Below are positions 1 through 55,371 of a stretch of 64,000 nt of DNA, piece by piece. The stretch is from Numida meleagris. Lineage: Eukaryota > Chordata > Aves > Galliformes > Numididae. The stretch's first letter is position 1, and every line of letters begins with the position of its first letter. The stretch is taken from the NCBI RefSeq assembly GCF_002078875.1, contig NC_034410.1:41900798-41964797 (forward strand), given 5' to 3'. The notes under the pieces were generated by a model that worked only from the letters and a program-made list of their open reading frames with translations, made no database searches and had not been told where the DNA came from. The position numbers and the translations under genes are program-made.

Positions 1-934
1 CTTTCTGAGCAGTCTCTGTCTCCAGCACCTCACCAAGTGCTCATCCTCTGCGGTGTGTCACTCAGATCCCACAGGCTGTGGGACAGGCGATAAATCTTGC
101 ATTTTGCCAAAAGCTGAAGAACTTGTGCTCTCTTGCAGCCTCTGCTTAACTGCTTAAACTTAAACATGTGTAACAGCATAGGCTGTGGTTGCAAAAAATA
201 CTTCATAAACAAAGAGCTGGGCACTAATAATTCATTAGGTTTCCTAAATGTGACTTAATAGACACGGTGCTTACATATTTATATAACACCAATTATTTTA
301 ACATTGATGTTTGATAACTATGAAATTGTTTTGTCACAATCTCCCTATGCTTGCAAATCAGCAATTACTTTTAATAATTTGCAATGAAGCTCATTAAGCG
401 ATTAGGAGAAGGTGACCAGTTAGAACACTGACTGCAAGGAGGCCAGATGACAGCGCCTGATTACTTTTCTGATATAGATGCATTTCAGACAAGAGCAAGC
501 GCTATGTTTGCATCAAAGTACATCAGTAAATATCTGCCAGAGAGGGCTGCGCAGTGGGGGAGAGGGCCAGTGCTTTCCTGCCATGTCTCCACTGAAGTTT
601 CAGGAGTCTGTTGACTTTTTTCTCTCTTCAAAGAATGATGGGAGCAGACTGCTTTCCCAACTGGAGCAGTTTCACTGAACTGTAAACAGACAATGCTTGA
701 AAGCCTGTCACTGAGCCTCCCCATCAGAAGCAAGCAAACAGCAATGGAGCTACCGGTTCAGAGCCCGTGAAATAAATAAGCCTTCACTGTGCACACCATC
801 AGCACACAAACACCAACATTCACAGCTATAAGAACTGCTGCACCAGGTGCTTTCCAATGGCACAGAAGGACAAAACCTGTTCAAAATTCCTTCCAGACTG
901 CGTGTGCAACAGGGTTGGGAGCAGTCAGCACCAG
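1..934. other. Intergenic, no gene seen
   Basis: AT-rich sequence downstream of MRPL3. Open frames on both strands near 478-733 are short, overlapping and unrelated to any family I recognise. Confidence 0.6.
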
Positions 935-947
935 GCAGGCCCAGTGC

Positions 948-1227
948 CCATGCCGTCAGCCCACAGGCCTAGCAGCCATGCCATCCAACCACAGGCCCAG
1001 CACCCATGCCATCTGCCCACAGGCCCAGTGCCCATGCCATCAGCCCACAGGCCTAGCAGCCATGCCATCCAACCACAGGCCCAGCACCCATGCCATCTGC
1101 CCACAGGCCCAGTGCCCATGTCATCCGCCCACAGGCCTAGCAGCCATGCCGTCCGCACACAGGCCCAGCGCCCATGCCATGGGCCCACAGGCCCAGTGGC
1201 CATGCCATCGGCCCACAGGCCTAGAAG
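948..1227. repeat. 28-bp minisatellite, 10 units
   Basis: Ten head-to-tail 28-bp units of the form CCATGCCATC + NNCCACAGG + 8-9 variable bases, flanked by partial units from about 935 and to about 1240. Variants recur in the order CCTAGCAG, CCCAGCAC, CCCAGTGC for the first units, giving an 84-bp higher-order period. It is GC-rich in an AT-rich setting. Because 28 is not a multiple of 3 and the unit lacks stops, several overlapping repetitive open frames arise; these are not genes. Confidence 0.95.
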
Positions 1228-1240
1228 CCATACCAACAGC

Positions 1241-3284
1241 TTGCAAATGGCATCTTAACTCAAGACATCCTGGCCCCAGTGCCAGGCTGAGAGCCCCTGG
1301 GCTCAGGACCATGAGCATATGTCTTTGAGGTTGGATGAGGAAGAGCTGAAGGACATTTTGCAGCACATTCTCCACAGGGGTGAAATAGCAGTTTAGAAAT
1401 CAACTGTCAATTTCACAGAAAATGATAGATTTTTCTCTTTAAGCAGCATACAGAGAAAGAAGTTTTCTGTTGACCTGTGATCAAGAGAAATGAAAGATGG
1501 GGGAAGATAAATCAAATCTGCCTCTTGTCTATTCAACTCTTGCTCCATATGCAGTGATAAACTTTCAGGCCAAATAAAGGAATATTTTAGGCAAGCCTAT
1601 GGAAGGCCATGGAAGTGCCTGAGGAAAACCTCCCTTTGGCAACAGATCTTGTGGTCTGAGAACAAATCAGCAGACAAAAATGCATTTTTTGGTAACTGCA
1701 GAGAAAGACAGAGTGTTTTTGAACTGCGCAGCCTGAGTTAACTCTCTTCTCACCTGCTGCCAAATGCTCTCATGCATCTTTGGTATGATGCCAAGCAGAT
1801 GCATTCAAATTCTTCGCAAGACTGAGGCACCAAACCTGTACTTCACACTGCAAGTGAGCAACAACACATCATTGCTGCATGGAGGAATAACACATTACTG
1901 CAGGCAGGATTTGGTGAGAATCTGTGTAAGATTGTTTTCGCAGAGGCCACATGCACAAAAGCCTCTGCTCCAGCAATGTTGGTCTTCCATCTTGATCTTC
2001 TGGAAATAAAAAAAAAGAAAGGTTTACAAAATTACTGTGTCTTGCCTGTGAAAGATGAATCATAGTGCTTTTCAATAGAGCTGCAGGTTGTCAGGGGACC
2101 CTCTTCAAGGTTATTGTTTCAAGCACCTGCAAAAAAACACATTTTTTAAGGCTTTCCACTACTTAGAAAGGAAATGAGAAAGGAGATGAAAACAGACAGA
2201 TGAAAACTCGACTTAGCTGACTGCAAGCTTCTGTCACCCAGGGAAATGTGAAGCAAATTACATAGCACAAACCAAACAATATGAAATTGGTTTAAACAGA
2301 TTTTTTTTTTTTTTCTAAAAATCTGCCTTCCAAGCCCATTCCTCTCAAATCCCCCAAAGCTGGCTTTATCCATGGTTTGACTTCAATATGTACAGCTTTT
2401 GCCAGAAGATTTTACACTCTGGAATTTGAGATGCAGCAGATCACAGAAGGTTCCATTTCCAGCAGACACTCACCACATCGCAGAAAATAATTTAAGCCAC
2501 AATTTAAGCCATTGTCTGCATTCACACTGGAAACTACATTTGCTTTCTTAGCTGATTGCCTGTTCTGGGTTCTGTTCTAATGTCCAAATTTAGTGCCATG
2601 AAAGTACATATTAATTTATTCCAAAAATCAAATTATTCACAAGCAGTGATTTTCAATGCATCATGGGCATTAGATAGATTAGATGGTGCTGTAATTCCAC
2701 TAATGACTGATTGGCCACTGAGATCAGGAAGCACGAACATAGCATAGGTCCTCAGTATTCAAACTCAGAAATGATTCTGCTATGTCATGTCAACAGCCAT
2801 CCATGTAGGTGGGAACCCACACGTGGCATCCTACAGGAATGAGGAAAGCAGAACAAATAAAAGAGAGAACTTGGGCATTAGTAGTTTTCATCTCACCATG
2901 GACATTGATGCTGCCGGAAAACTTTTTGTGATGTTCAACCCTATAACATGCTCACACCACGCACACACACAGCTAAACTTGAGTGGAGAGGTGCAAGTAG
3001 CCTAATGAGGGAAGGGCTGGTTACTGAACTGGTGCTACTCAGGGGGACAGCTCTTTGCTATTTACACAGCTGTCCTCCCCAGTTGCTGCTTGGGCACTTC
3101 ATGAAGTAGGTCAACAGGCTGCATTAATTCAGAGACCATCAGTCTTCATTTATGCCACTACACCCCCAGAAACAGCTGCCAGCTTCATACAGGTTTGTTT
3201 TGTTGCCATGCTTCAAGCACAACAGAGCTGCACCAATGGAAATGCATTCTCTCACTGGTGTGATTTATTTATTATAGGGGTCCT
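1241..3284. other. Intergenic, no gene seen
   Basis: No recognisable exon or repeat apart from short A/T runs (for example near 2300). Confidence 0.6.
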
Positions 3285-3599
3285 ACAGGAAAGCTGGGGA
3301 GGGGCTTTTTATAAGGGCAGGTAGCGACAAGATGAGGAGGATGGCTTTAAACTGGAGGAGGGTAGATTTAGACTAGATATTAATTAGGAAGACATTCTTT
3401 ACTATGCGGGTGGTGAGACACTGGAACAGGCTGCCCAGTGAGGTTGTGGATGCCTCTCCCTGGAAGTATTCAAGGCCAGGCTGGATGGGGCTTTGAGTAA
3501 CCTGGTCTAGAGGGAGGTGTCCCCGACTATAGCAGTGGGTTGGAACTAGATGATCTTAAAGGTCCCTTCCAACTCAAACCATTCTATGATTCTATGATT
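3285..3599 (+). mobile_element. CR1 LINE 3' fragment
   Basis: Begins at the AGGAAAGCTGGGGAGGGGC-like segment, passes through the typical ATTCTTTACTATG and GGTGAGACACTGGAACAGGCT region, and ends with CATTCTATGATTCTATGA. This is the CR1 3' untranslated end, 5'-truncated, in plus orientation. Confidence 0.92.
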
Positions 3600-6500
3600 T
3601 ATAATGCAAAGGCTACATACAATTGACTTAAATTCCTCCGCCAGAAACTACACATTTTCTCCAAAATCAATAAACACTCAAGACAAAGGTCAGCATTTTT
3701 GCAGGTATTTACAGGAGTTAAGAGCCACTGAGCGTGATGTATAAATACAACAAGCAATACTATGCTATGTTATACACTATAGTGCAGACCAATCCCTTGC
3801 AGGTGAGAGATGCTCATTAAAATGCAATTAATAAGCAATGCCTGTGCACCAAAGGGCATAGGAGCTGACTATTAGAAGACACAGGGTACAGAGGCTTCCA
3901 GGTGAAATTTCCAGGAATGTGGGCATGAAACAAACTAGGAGATTGATTCAAGCCATGCAATGTGCTTACAAACGTGGCACTCATGGAATGAACGAGACCA
4001 CCACTGCCCTCAGCTGTGGTTATCAGGCCCGGAAGCACCCTCTGTTTTCCAGCATTGAGCAACACAAATCCCACTGTGCTGGCAGGGGTGTCAGGCTCAC
4101 CTCTGCTGGCTGTTGCGGAGACAGCTGGAGGACACAAGTCGGCTCCCCTGTGGTTTATACAGCAATCAATCTTCTTCCAGTCTTCTCTGGAGGCATAATT
4201 CGGAAGATCACAGTTGTCAGATTTGCCCAGGATATTACCAGCACAACTGCCTTTCTGCGCTGCAAGGCTTTACACAGCCACAAGTCCTCCTGGGGTTTTG
4301 TCACTCCTCACTCCACGACCATACCTGCACTGACATCTAATCTCATCCTACCACACTTCACCTTTCAGAGCTGCAGCTAGTTATTTAGATGGTACATTAG
4401 CAAACCCAGCTTGTGAGCTAGATTATAAGAAGTTGGTAAAGAAACAGTAATTTTATGAAAAGCTCTGACCTTCCTAGACTGTAAAATCCACATGGAGGGT
4501 GGAGAAAGGTGAAAATCTGCAAACAAACTCCTGTCATCGCTTCAGCTTACTAGCATATTTGTTAAATGCTAGCAGAACAAACCACATTTTTCCACATTGA
4601 GTGAAAGTAACAAAGGAAAATGTTTATCAGTCTCACATAATGACAGAGCAATGCTATTTAGAAGTATGGATTTGAGTGAAATAAACACTCCTTGTTTATC
4701 ACCAATGGCTGCAATTATGTTGTCAAGTGATAGATGAGTGTTTTGATTTCCTCTTCCTGCTGTCTTTTTACCTTCAACTTATATTGTGTGCTTGCCACTG
4801 TTTATTCATGTACTGTTACAGAACCACTGAGAGGGGTTATTAATCAAGAGTATTTATTTTTCAAAGCAGTCACGCCACACAGTTGTGGATACAGCTGATG
4901 CTTAACCCTATAGACTCCTCCCAAGCAGTGTCAATGATGCTAAAAGCATCCCTCCTACGATACCTCCAGCGGTAATGTGCTCCTGGACATGAGGCTCTGT
5001 GCTAAACCAACAGTCCTGTCAGTCACAAATGGCTGCAGAAAACAGGCTAAGGATGAAAGAAATGCTTGCAATCTGCCTTTGTCCCCACGTCTGGGCACAG
5101 CTGAATCCCCAAGGAGCACACTGGTGTATGGGATTGTTTTGCCAGACTATCTAAGAATAGCTGCACAGTACGCTTCCTGCTAAGATGGCAAGAAAGTAGA
5201 GGAGTCAGTAGATCTACTCACAATCATGGTCTTAAAAACTCATGGTCTTTTTCCTGGTAACATGTTCAGCTCCTTCTTTAACAATCTACAGGTAACATGG
5301 ACAAAGAGTCTTTATTTTGTGATTCTGTAACTGCCTGAGCACATTTCCCGACAGCGCAGAACTTTAAATCTTTGGAAAAGTAACAACATGCACAGATACC
5401 CACTTGCAACAGAGCCTTTAGTTTGCCTTTTCAGAAAGAGAAACCTATTCCTTAGTACTGGAGACAGGAGGACTTCTGGCAAAAAGGGAGAAGTGCTTCT
5501 CTTACTACAGAAACAGCAACTGAAGTAAGTTGCCAACATTCCCCTCATGCTGAAGTTTCATTTGAATTCACATTTATTTTTCTAAATCTGTGGTTCCCTT
5601 CAAGCTCACATTTGATACTTGGTATTTACCAAGGCAAGCACTGAAATCAAATCCAAAATATAACAATGTACTGGCGAGAATCTCAAAGTCCTGGAACTTT
5701 TGGCTGGGAAAGTAAGTAGGAAAAAGCATATCTCTGTGTCATGATCTCCTCATTGACAGTCCAGGGCCATTATAAGTAAAAACAAACAAAAAATCCAAAA
5801 AGTAATTACAAACCAATAGAATGACACCCTAGAGACTTATTAAGCAGCTCCCAGGAGTAGCTCAAGGGCTTTGACTCCTGCCCCAGGCAAGCAGCTCTCC
5901 ACCACTCCCCTTCTCCCTCTAGCAGCAGCAGGGCAAGTCCAGCCCAACAGCATCAAGCTCAACGCTCGCAGCTCACTCTCCTGTACTTGCTATGCTGTTT
6001 CCATACAGGCATGAAATGATCTCCAAACGCAAAGTTTGTGTGCACCAGAATTATCCCATAAACCAGAGCAGGACACAAGCTATGCAGTTGGAAATCTCCT
6101 GATTTACATGTGTTTGACAGTAAGTATTGAAATGCTGCAACTTCTAAACTCTGTTGCATTATCAGGAGATAGAAGATCAAACACCTTTCACGAAATGGCA
6201 ACTATCCTGTATGTGTGACAGACCGCACTCATTGCTAGCACTGCAGCCAAAACACTGCATACTGCTGCTTGTTTGCTGCACTGTATGGGTCTTTCCATCA
6301 CATCTGCTATGAGATGCCTGCACTTGCAGAGCTAGTGTTACCGAAGAAAAGGGGAAGCAGAAGAGGAGAGCTGTTATTCAGCATGCTGATTACATCTTCT
6401 GAATCAGATATTTGATTTTAAATTTGGCTGAATCCAACTAAGAGAGTATGCCGCAATGTAGATATTTACCTGATCACATTTTCATACCTCAGTGTTGATC

Positions 6501-7378
6501 TCTCTCAGACTACTTCAATGCTGTGGCTGTATAAAGCCTCTTTTAAGATAGCATGAGATTTCTTCAAGCTATTACAAAAAATTCCAAATAACCTCAGAGA
6601 CTGATAGGGATTTCATAAAGACAAGAACATCACTTTTAAACTGGTATCAGTAAAGATTTTTTTTTAAGGTATGTGACATCTTGCGATGAAGCTGTTAAGA
6701 TGAATAGATAGCGCTACTAAAATATTAACAGTAGCTCAAGAGATGTAAATTCTTTAACTACTGTAGGGCTTGTAAATAAACGTTCAGATGGCACCCTGAC
6801 AGTTACACAGATACTTGCTTCTCTTTGTGAGAGGGTTCACAGTGTCCAAAAGACCAGACTTATAAACAGAAAATCACATGAAGAATAAAAGGAGTGTACA
6901 GATGCCCACTATTAAAAGGAGGAGTAGAAAAAAAATAATCATTAGCATAAAGAGAAATCCTTCACATTTGGCCTGTTTTATGAAAGCTCTCCTGTAACAC
7001 AACAAGAATTCAAGGCAGAGACAACCTTAAATGCAGTGATATGACTGCAGAGAACATGCAAGGGAGCCTCCCTGAAGAAGCCACCAGCGAAGGTGGCAAA
7101 CAGGTGGCCACTGCAGCCTTAGTGATTCTTCGTTACAGAGCATTTCCCACCTGAACACATCCTTAACATACATACTCCCAGTGCTCTGAAGACACAGACA
7201 GTGGTTGACACAGTCCCTCCCCTAGGAAATTTGTTGGGTATCTGCTAATTCAACTCAGAACAACAATAAAGGAAAAGGAAAGCTCTGGTGAAAAGAAGGA
7301 AATAAAACAAGCCCACGCTACTGCAAATCAATGTATTTTCCTTTTTTATGCTAAGTTATTCTTTGGATTTGCATCTGA
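3600..7378. other. Intergenic, no gene supported
   Basis: Contains a 153-codon plus-strand frame at 3919-4380 whose translation shows no domain, no low-complexity bias and no family I recognise; opposing frames overlap it. Otherwise featureless. Confidence 0.55.
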
Positions 7379-7771
7379 TTTATTCACCCTCTCAGACGCC
7401 AAAGCAGATCTGAAAGTTTTATTGACTGATCAGAGTTGGCTAGACTAGTTTCCACAGAATACAGAAGTTGGTACTATTCAGAAGATCAAACTGGAGCCAT
7501 CTTCAACAGTTTCCAGAAATCTGTAAGTTTTCACAGTCTGTGGCAGAGGACAAAAGAACACTGAAGACAAACTGGTGATAAGCTTTGCAACCTGTCCCTC
7601 AGACTCATCTGCTGATTTATCAACAGTCTCATGTTTTTACCTGACCAAAACAGCAATATATGAAATGTCCAGATCAGTTGGTCGGATTGCAATTCTTCGG
7701 TTTACTTTTATACAACATTGCAAAGTTCATGAAAATAAAAAAATTCTGCGTTTTCAAAGATGTCAAGAACA
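7379..7771 (-). other. MRPL3: MRPL3 3' UTR with candidate poly(A) signals
   Basis: Downstream of the stop, AATAAA hexamers on the minus strand lie at 7418-7423 and 7379-7384, implying a 3' UTR of about 350-420 bases. Which one is used cannot be told from sequence alone. Confidence 0.4.
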
Positions 7772-36207
<28,436 letters not shown>

Positions 36208-36729
36208 GCCGCCACTGCCGGCGGAAGCGCTGCGCCGCCCGGTCCGTCGCGGAACCGTTCCGTGCGGCGCGGGAAGAACGTTCCGCTGGGAGAAGCGCGG
36301 AGTTCCGTGCGGCGCCGCAGGGATCTGGCGGGGCCGCTGTGTGGATGCGAGCAAGGGGAAAGCGCAGTGAAGCAGTGCGGGCCGCCGAAGTCTCTCTCTG
36401 CTCATGTTTTTTTGTTTTCCTCCGTTTTCTTTGCCACTCTGTGGGGTGGGTGTGTGTGTCTGTGCATTCCAGCTAACCTGGCCCAGGCGAGGCTGCTGTT
36501 TGTACTCAAATCTGTGAGAGGCTGCAGCAGTCAAACTTCAAACTGCCAGCACAGGAATCAGCGGGACAAGAACTGCCTTCAGAGCGCGGCAGTGAAACAT
36601 GTTTGCACAGCAGTGGGAATGGCTATCAAGTTTTTGGAGAAGGAAGGGTAAGAAACGGAGCCCTTTGCAAAGTAACCCTCCCTGCTGCCTGCTGCCTTGA
36701 GTAGTCCTCAGAACTGCATGATCAAGGTT

Positions 36730-37490
36730 TAACATGACTGAGTGCTGGGTCCTGCACTTTGGTCACAGTAACCCCAGGCAGCACTATAAGCTTGGGGCAG
36801 AGTGGCTGGAAAGCTGCACTGAGGAAAAAGATCTGGGGAGGTTAGTGGACAGCCAGCAGCACATGGTCCAGCAGTGTGCCCAGGTGGACAAGAAAGCCAA
36901 TGGCATCTTGGCTTGTGTCAGAAATGCAGCCTGCAGGAGCAGGGAGGTGATCATTCTGCTGTACTTGGCACTGGTGAGGCCGCACCTCAAGTACTGTGTT
37001 CAGTTTTGGGCCTCTCACTACAAGAAGGACATTGAGGCCCCGGAGAGATCCAGAGAAGGGCAATGAAGCTGTGTGGGATCTGGAGCACAAGTCTTATGGG
37101 GAGCGGCTGAAGGAACTGGGATTTTTCAGCCTGGAGAAGAGGAGGCTGAGGGGAAACCTTACTCCCAACTTCCTGAAAGGAGGCTGTGGCAAGGTGAGGG
37201 TCGGCCTCTTCTCCCTCATAAGTTGCAATAGGACTATAGGGAATGGCCTCAAGTTGCACCAGGGGAGGTTCAGGCTGGATATTAGGAAACATTTCTTCTT
37301 GGAAAGAGCGGTGAGGCACTGGCACAGGCTGCCCAGGGAGGTGGTGCAGTCACCATCCCTGGAGGTGTTCAGGAACTGTGTGGATGTGGCACTGAGGGAC
37401 GTGGTCAGTGGGCTTGGAGGGGGTGGGTTGGCGGTTGAATTAGGTGATCATAGAGGTCTTTTCCAACCTTAATGATTCTGTGATTCTATG
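36730..37490 (+). mobile_element. CR1 LINE 3' end upstream of MRPL3
   Basis: Plus-oriented. It includes reverse-transcriptase C-terminal remnants in two overlapping frames (LDS-type [53 protein letters not shown]; then [20 protein letters not shown]). It ends CCTTAATGATTCTGTGATTC. The switch of frame near 37050 shows an indel. It lies about 340 bases beyond the MRPL3 CpG island. Confidence 0.93.
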
Positions 37491-38659
37491 AATTGAAACA
37501 CTACTTTTGAACCTGGCAATATTCACAAGGGAGAAGGCAGCTTGCTTTCATGTGCGTTCTGAGGATCTTGCAGGGGTGACTGCAAGTCCCACCATCCCAG
37601 GTGAGAAAGTTCACTCTGAACAACCACTCTGGCTCCTCCTGGTGTAAACCATGTCCTGCTTGTGTGGCTGGGGAGCTATGCTGTAGGAGGGAGCTCTATT
37701 TTGTCTTGTCAGCAAACATCTCACTGCAGTATAGTAGTGAGGCTCAGTGAGCTGGATGCCCTTCCATCCCAGTACCCCATTTACATATACCCAGGGGATG
37801 CAAGTGAGTGATGCTGACCCGCAGAACTATCAGGAACATCTTCTTGGAGTCAGGGCCCTCCACCTGTGCACTTGTTGCCATGTCACCTCTGTGACCTGAA
37901 GCAAGCCTTGGCTGGGACCAGTGATCCCCACTGCACTCAGAAGGTCTTAAAGTGATGAAACTCTGAACCTCCCAGCTGTCATCAGCTGTGTACCTTTGAT
38001 ATTTGCAGGCTAAAATAAAGATGTTTTAAAGAAGCACAATTATTATCATTTCATTTTTTAAGTGCCTGTAGACTCCTTCATCAAATGCTGTACAACACAA
38101 TATTGCTTATCATAGTAAGGATTTTACAGATAGGTTTTACCTTACAGTAGTAAGCAATTAGCAATGCATCAGGAATTTTTCATTTTATTAGTAGACCTAG
38201 TTTACCCTGCATACCTAAAAATATAATCTCCGTATCTAGCTCAAGAATTAGAGAAATTAATATATTTTGGGCTAATAGGGATGATGAATACCTTGAATAT
38301 TCTGGGACTTCTGGGTATTGGATTGGACTTGAGAAACAATAAGAATGGATGCAGAATTACAGTAGGCAGTGAAGACCATCAATTACTTCAAAGGGACAAG
38401 ATATAATTTACAATAAAGTAGTTTTCAGAATTTAAAATGATCCATAAATCCAGAAGAAGCTTAAATTTGCATCTGGTATCTACAAGAGAAATGACAGCAG
38501 CTTAGCCTAAAGGCAGAATGGCCTTGCTAAACCCTAAATATCATTTCATTGATATGTTCTTATATTTAATGATATTACTCTGCACAAAGCCAATACCATC
38601 CTATTGCACTGCATCACTTTGGACACTGAAAATTCTTTCATTTCTTCATTTCTTTTTCA

Positions 38660-38800
38660 GGAAATCCCTGGAGGTTCTTAAGGCCAGGTTGGATGGGCAA
38701 CCTGATCCAGTGGATGGCGGCCCTGCCAATGGCAGGGGGATGGGTCTGGGTGGACTTTAAGGTCCCTTCCAACCCAAATCATTCTCTGATTCTATGAATA
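38660..38800 (+). mobile_element. Short CR1 3' end
   Basis: Begins AAATCCCTGGAGGTTCTTAA and ends CATTCTCTGATTCTATGAA. This is the last ~140 bases of a CR1 in the CPNE4-MRPL3 spacer. Confidence 0.88.
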
Positions 38801-39399
38801 TTATGTGTGCTTGTTTGACTTGCTGGAATTCATATAGATTGAGGGAGATTTCCAACTGAGCTTTCAATATCGTGGAGGTGTCCTTTCAAATACCTTGGGG
38901 GCTAGTGGACAGCTGCGGATCTCTGTCCCCACTGGTGATGTTTTGGTTTTAAGCAGACAGCACTTATGTGAAGTAAACAGAAAGATCTGTGGCAAGTATA
39001 ATTGTCATCAGACACTTATGTAGACCATCTACATACATGAAAATGACCGGTGAGTTACATAGCTCAGCATACAATAACCACTGAAACAACGTGTGATCGC
39101 TGCATTTTATGTGATGCTGCATTATAGAAGCTCATTGCAACACCTCTGCTAAGGAGAAGCTCTAAGTCCTTGATTCCATGCAACTGTGAACTCTCCACAA
39201 GTCATTTAGTGAAGGATCATATGTACCAGAACAGCTTATCTGATTTCTGTATTTTCTTGCTGAAAGCTTTTGTTTTCCTTTCCTTCAGTCTGGCAAACAA
39301 TAAAGAAAAGGCCTAGCCCCTCCTCAGCTCCCCTTTGTATCTCTGAATCCATGGCCAGGTAAAGTAATATTCTTTATGTTACAAGAGCACCATTGTGCT

Positions 39400-39610
39400 T
39401 CTGAGGATCTCAAAACACGCTTCAAATACAACCCCCCTCCCAGTACTATTATGAGATGTTCATGAATACATAACAGTGATCTTCATTTTACAGATAAAGA
39501 ATCTGAGATGCAGGAAAGTTAAACAACGTGCCCAAGATTACAAAATAATATTCCAGAGAAGCAAAGAACATTGATCCATTGATTTTTCAGTCATGTGCTT
39601 TAACAGTAGA
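39400..39610 (+). mobile_element. Ancient MIR-like SINE fragment
   Basis: Contains the MIR core in order: TATTATGAGATGTTC, CTTCATTTTACAGATAAAGA, ATCTGAGATGCAGGAAAGTT, AAACAACGTGCCCAAGATTA, then a decayed tail (TCATGTGCTTTAACAG). This matches the conserved MIR arrangement (TTTTACAGATGAGGAAACTGAGGC... TTGCCCAAGGTCAC). Highly diverged. Confidence 0.75.
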
Positions 39611-40484
39611 GAAATACTCCTTCTGAGAATTGGGAAGAAAAGGAGAAAGGGGGGAAATGGGAATAAGAAGATACATGTGTCTTAGATAAGATAACTTGGA
39701 AGGGTGGATCTGATTTGAGATCTATCAGTTGGGTCATATTCACACAATTTATACATATGACCAAGTAAAACTGGCTACTGTTCAGTATCTGATCACCTGA
39801 ATAAATCTTTACTAGGAAGTGTGAAAGATTGCACTGTGGGACTTAGACCAGAGCAGAGCAGAACTGAATGTGCTGGGAAGACAGCCCCATGTGTCTTGGC
39901 CATCCCATGGCCTTCATTTTATGGTACAAAATCATCAGCCAAAGCCGATCTCATGGAAGTTACTTCTAAATGAGAACAAGGGAATTCGAGTTCTACACTA
40001 TCTGCAAACTCATTGAAAAATACCAACTTCTAAAACCAAAGAAGCCTGCTTACAGGTGGGATTTTCCAGAATATTCAACACTGGCCCCAAATGGATTCTT
40101 CTGCAACTGGCAGCAAGAACATATTCACTTCAACAGGAGTACTGCTCATCCAAAGCTATGCCCTTCGGGCAATCCCACACAAAATTATTTTTGGTCAAAC
40201 GTTATCCTTAACTTTTTCAAACACTAAGAATGATACTGATCTAATTTCTTCATTGGTACATACACTTGAATATTTCAATAGAAAAATCAATCCACTGCTA
40301 ATGTGTTCCTGTTTGTTCTCTTAAAAAAGGTGGTTGGAATATTTTTTTTTGATACAAAGTCAGTTCTCCTATCGTACACAAAAGCTGTGTGTGAGAAGTT
40401 TCAATTTCTAGTTGCCTCAAGAACCGGACAAGCAAGATTTCCTTTAGAAAATGTGTCACACGAAGTTGGATACTGGGTGTGAGA

Positions 40485-40512
40485 ATAAAAACAAAACAAA
40501 ACAAAACAAAAA
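40485..40512. repeat. (AAAAC)n microsatellite
   Basis: About five AAAAC units, just downstream of the CPNE4 3' end. A similar short AAAAC stretch occurs near 49230-49254. Confidence 0.85.
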
Positions 40513-40879
40513 TGAAACAAGACAACAATTCCCAAACATAATAGATTCTAAATCTGGGTAGCCAAAACCAACTGGCACTGGAAAGCCAGCCAGATCGTTT
40601 GGATTACATGGGCATATTTTAAGTCATGCAGTCCTGATGCATCATGCCCTCCAAGCCAGATCTGTTCACAGCTATGGTCTGAACGCTCTGTATGGATGTG
40701 TCAGGCTTTTGAAAAATTGCTGCTCAGGCCACAGACTGAGTGGGAGCGTTTGGGTACCCATGTTACGAACTGGTAATGTTAGAAATGCCCATGCTCAGGA
40801 CTAGATATCTCTTGAAATAATGGATTACCCCTTTCTTGGAATGTAGAAGTTGAAAGCAGGCAGTGAGAGAAATAAAGAC

Positions 40880-41370
40880 AACAACTGCAAAACTGTGTTG
40901 TTTTTATTTTAAACATGCAAAATACAGTTCATGCATCTGCCATTTTGAAAAATCTCTCAGTTCATAGCAGATTAAACCAAACACATTTTGGCTATCGACT
41001 CTCAGTAAATATTTCAAAATGCTTTATAGTGTAAAGATAAGAAATTTAGCAAAATTTCAACAAACCTGTATAAAAAACAGATACAGATAACTTTTTATTT
41101 CAAGGTGACATGCTGTAATGTAAAGAGTTCGCTTTTTTTTTTTTCTGGATGTTTTTTCCTCATAAAAAGTTTTCAACAATACAACCGCTTAACAGATTTA
41201 AGCCTTTGGGCTACACATGCAAAAAACAAAAACAAAAAAAAAGGTTATTTTAGTTAAAAATCACCAAAACGTGCTATTCTTTTTGTTTGTTTCATTTTTA
41301 AGTACAGTAGTTGTAGACAGTAGCATTTCTCTCTCTTTTTTTTTAATTTTGTAAAAGAGTGCAGGCAGGT
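40880..41370 (-). other. CPNE4: CPNE4 3' UTR (proximal part) with poly(A) signals
   Basis: After the stop the minus strand is A/T-rich with homopolymer tracts. AATAAA hexamers lie at 41094-41099 and 40903-40908. The latter is followed by a GT-containing stretch, making cleavage near 40880 plausible. A longer UTR is possible. Confidence 0.45.

Positions 41371-55371
<14,001 letters not shown>

Larger units (their letters stand above)
37491..40879. other. CPNE4-MRPL3 intergenic spacer
   Basis: Co-oriented genes on either side. Contains the short CR1, the MIR-like SINE and the AAAAC microsatellite. No exon recognised. Confidence 0.7.

Noticed and set aside
789..1328. Long repetitive open frames on both strands over the minisatellite
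   Set aside because: They arise because a stop-free 28-bp unit is repeated; three overlapping frames give equivalent proteins, with no splice or promoter context.
3919..4380. 153-codon plus-strand frame
   Set aside because: No recognised family, overlapped by opposing frames, and no exon or promoter signals convincing enough to call a gene.
36734..37472. Apparent protein genes of 110 and 158 codons
   Set aside because: Translations are CR1 reverse-transcriptase C-terminal remnants, broken by a frameshift.
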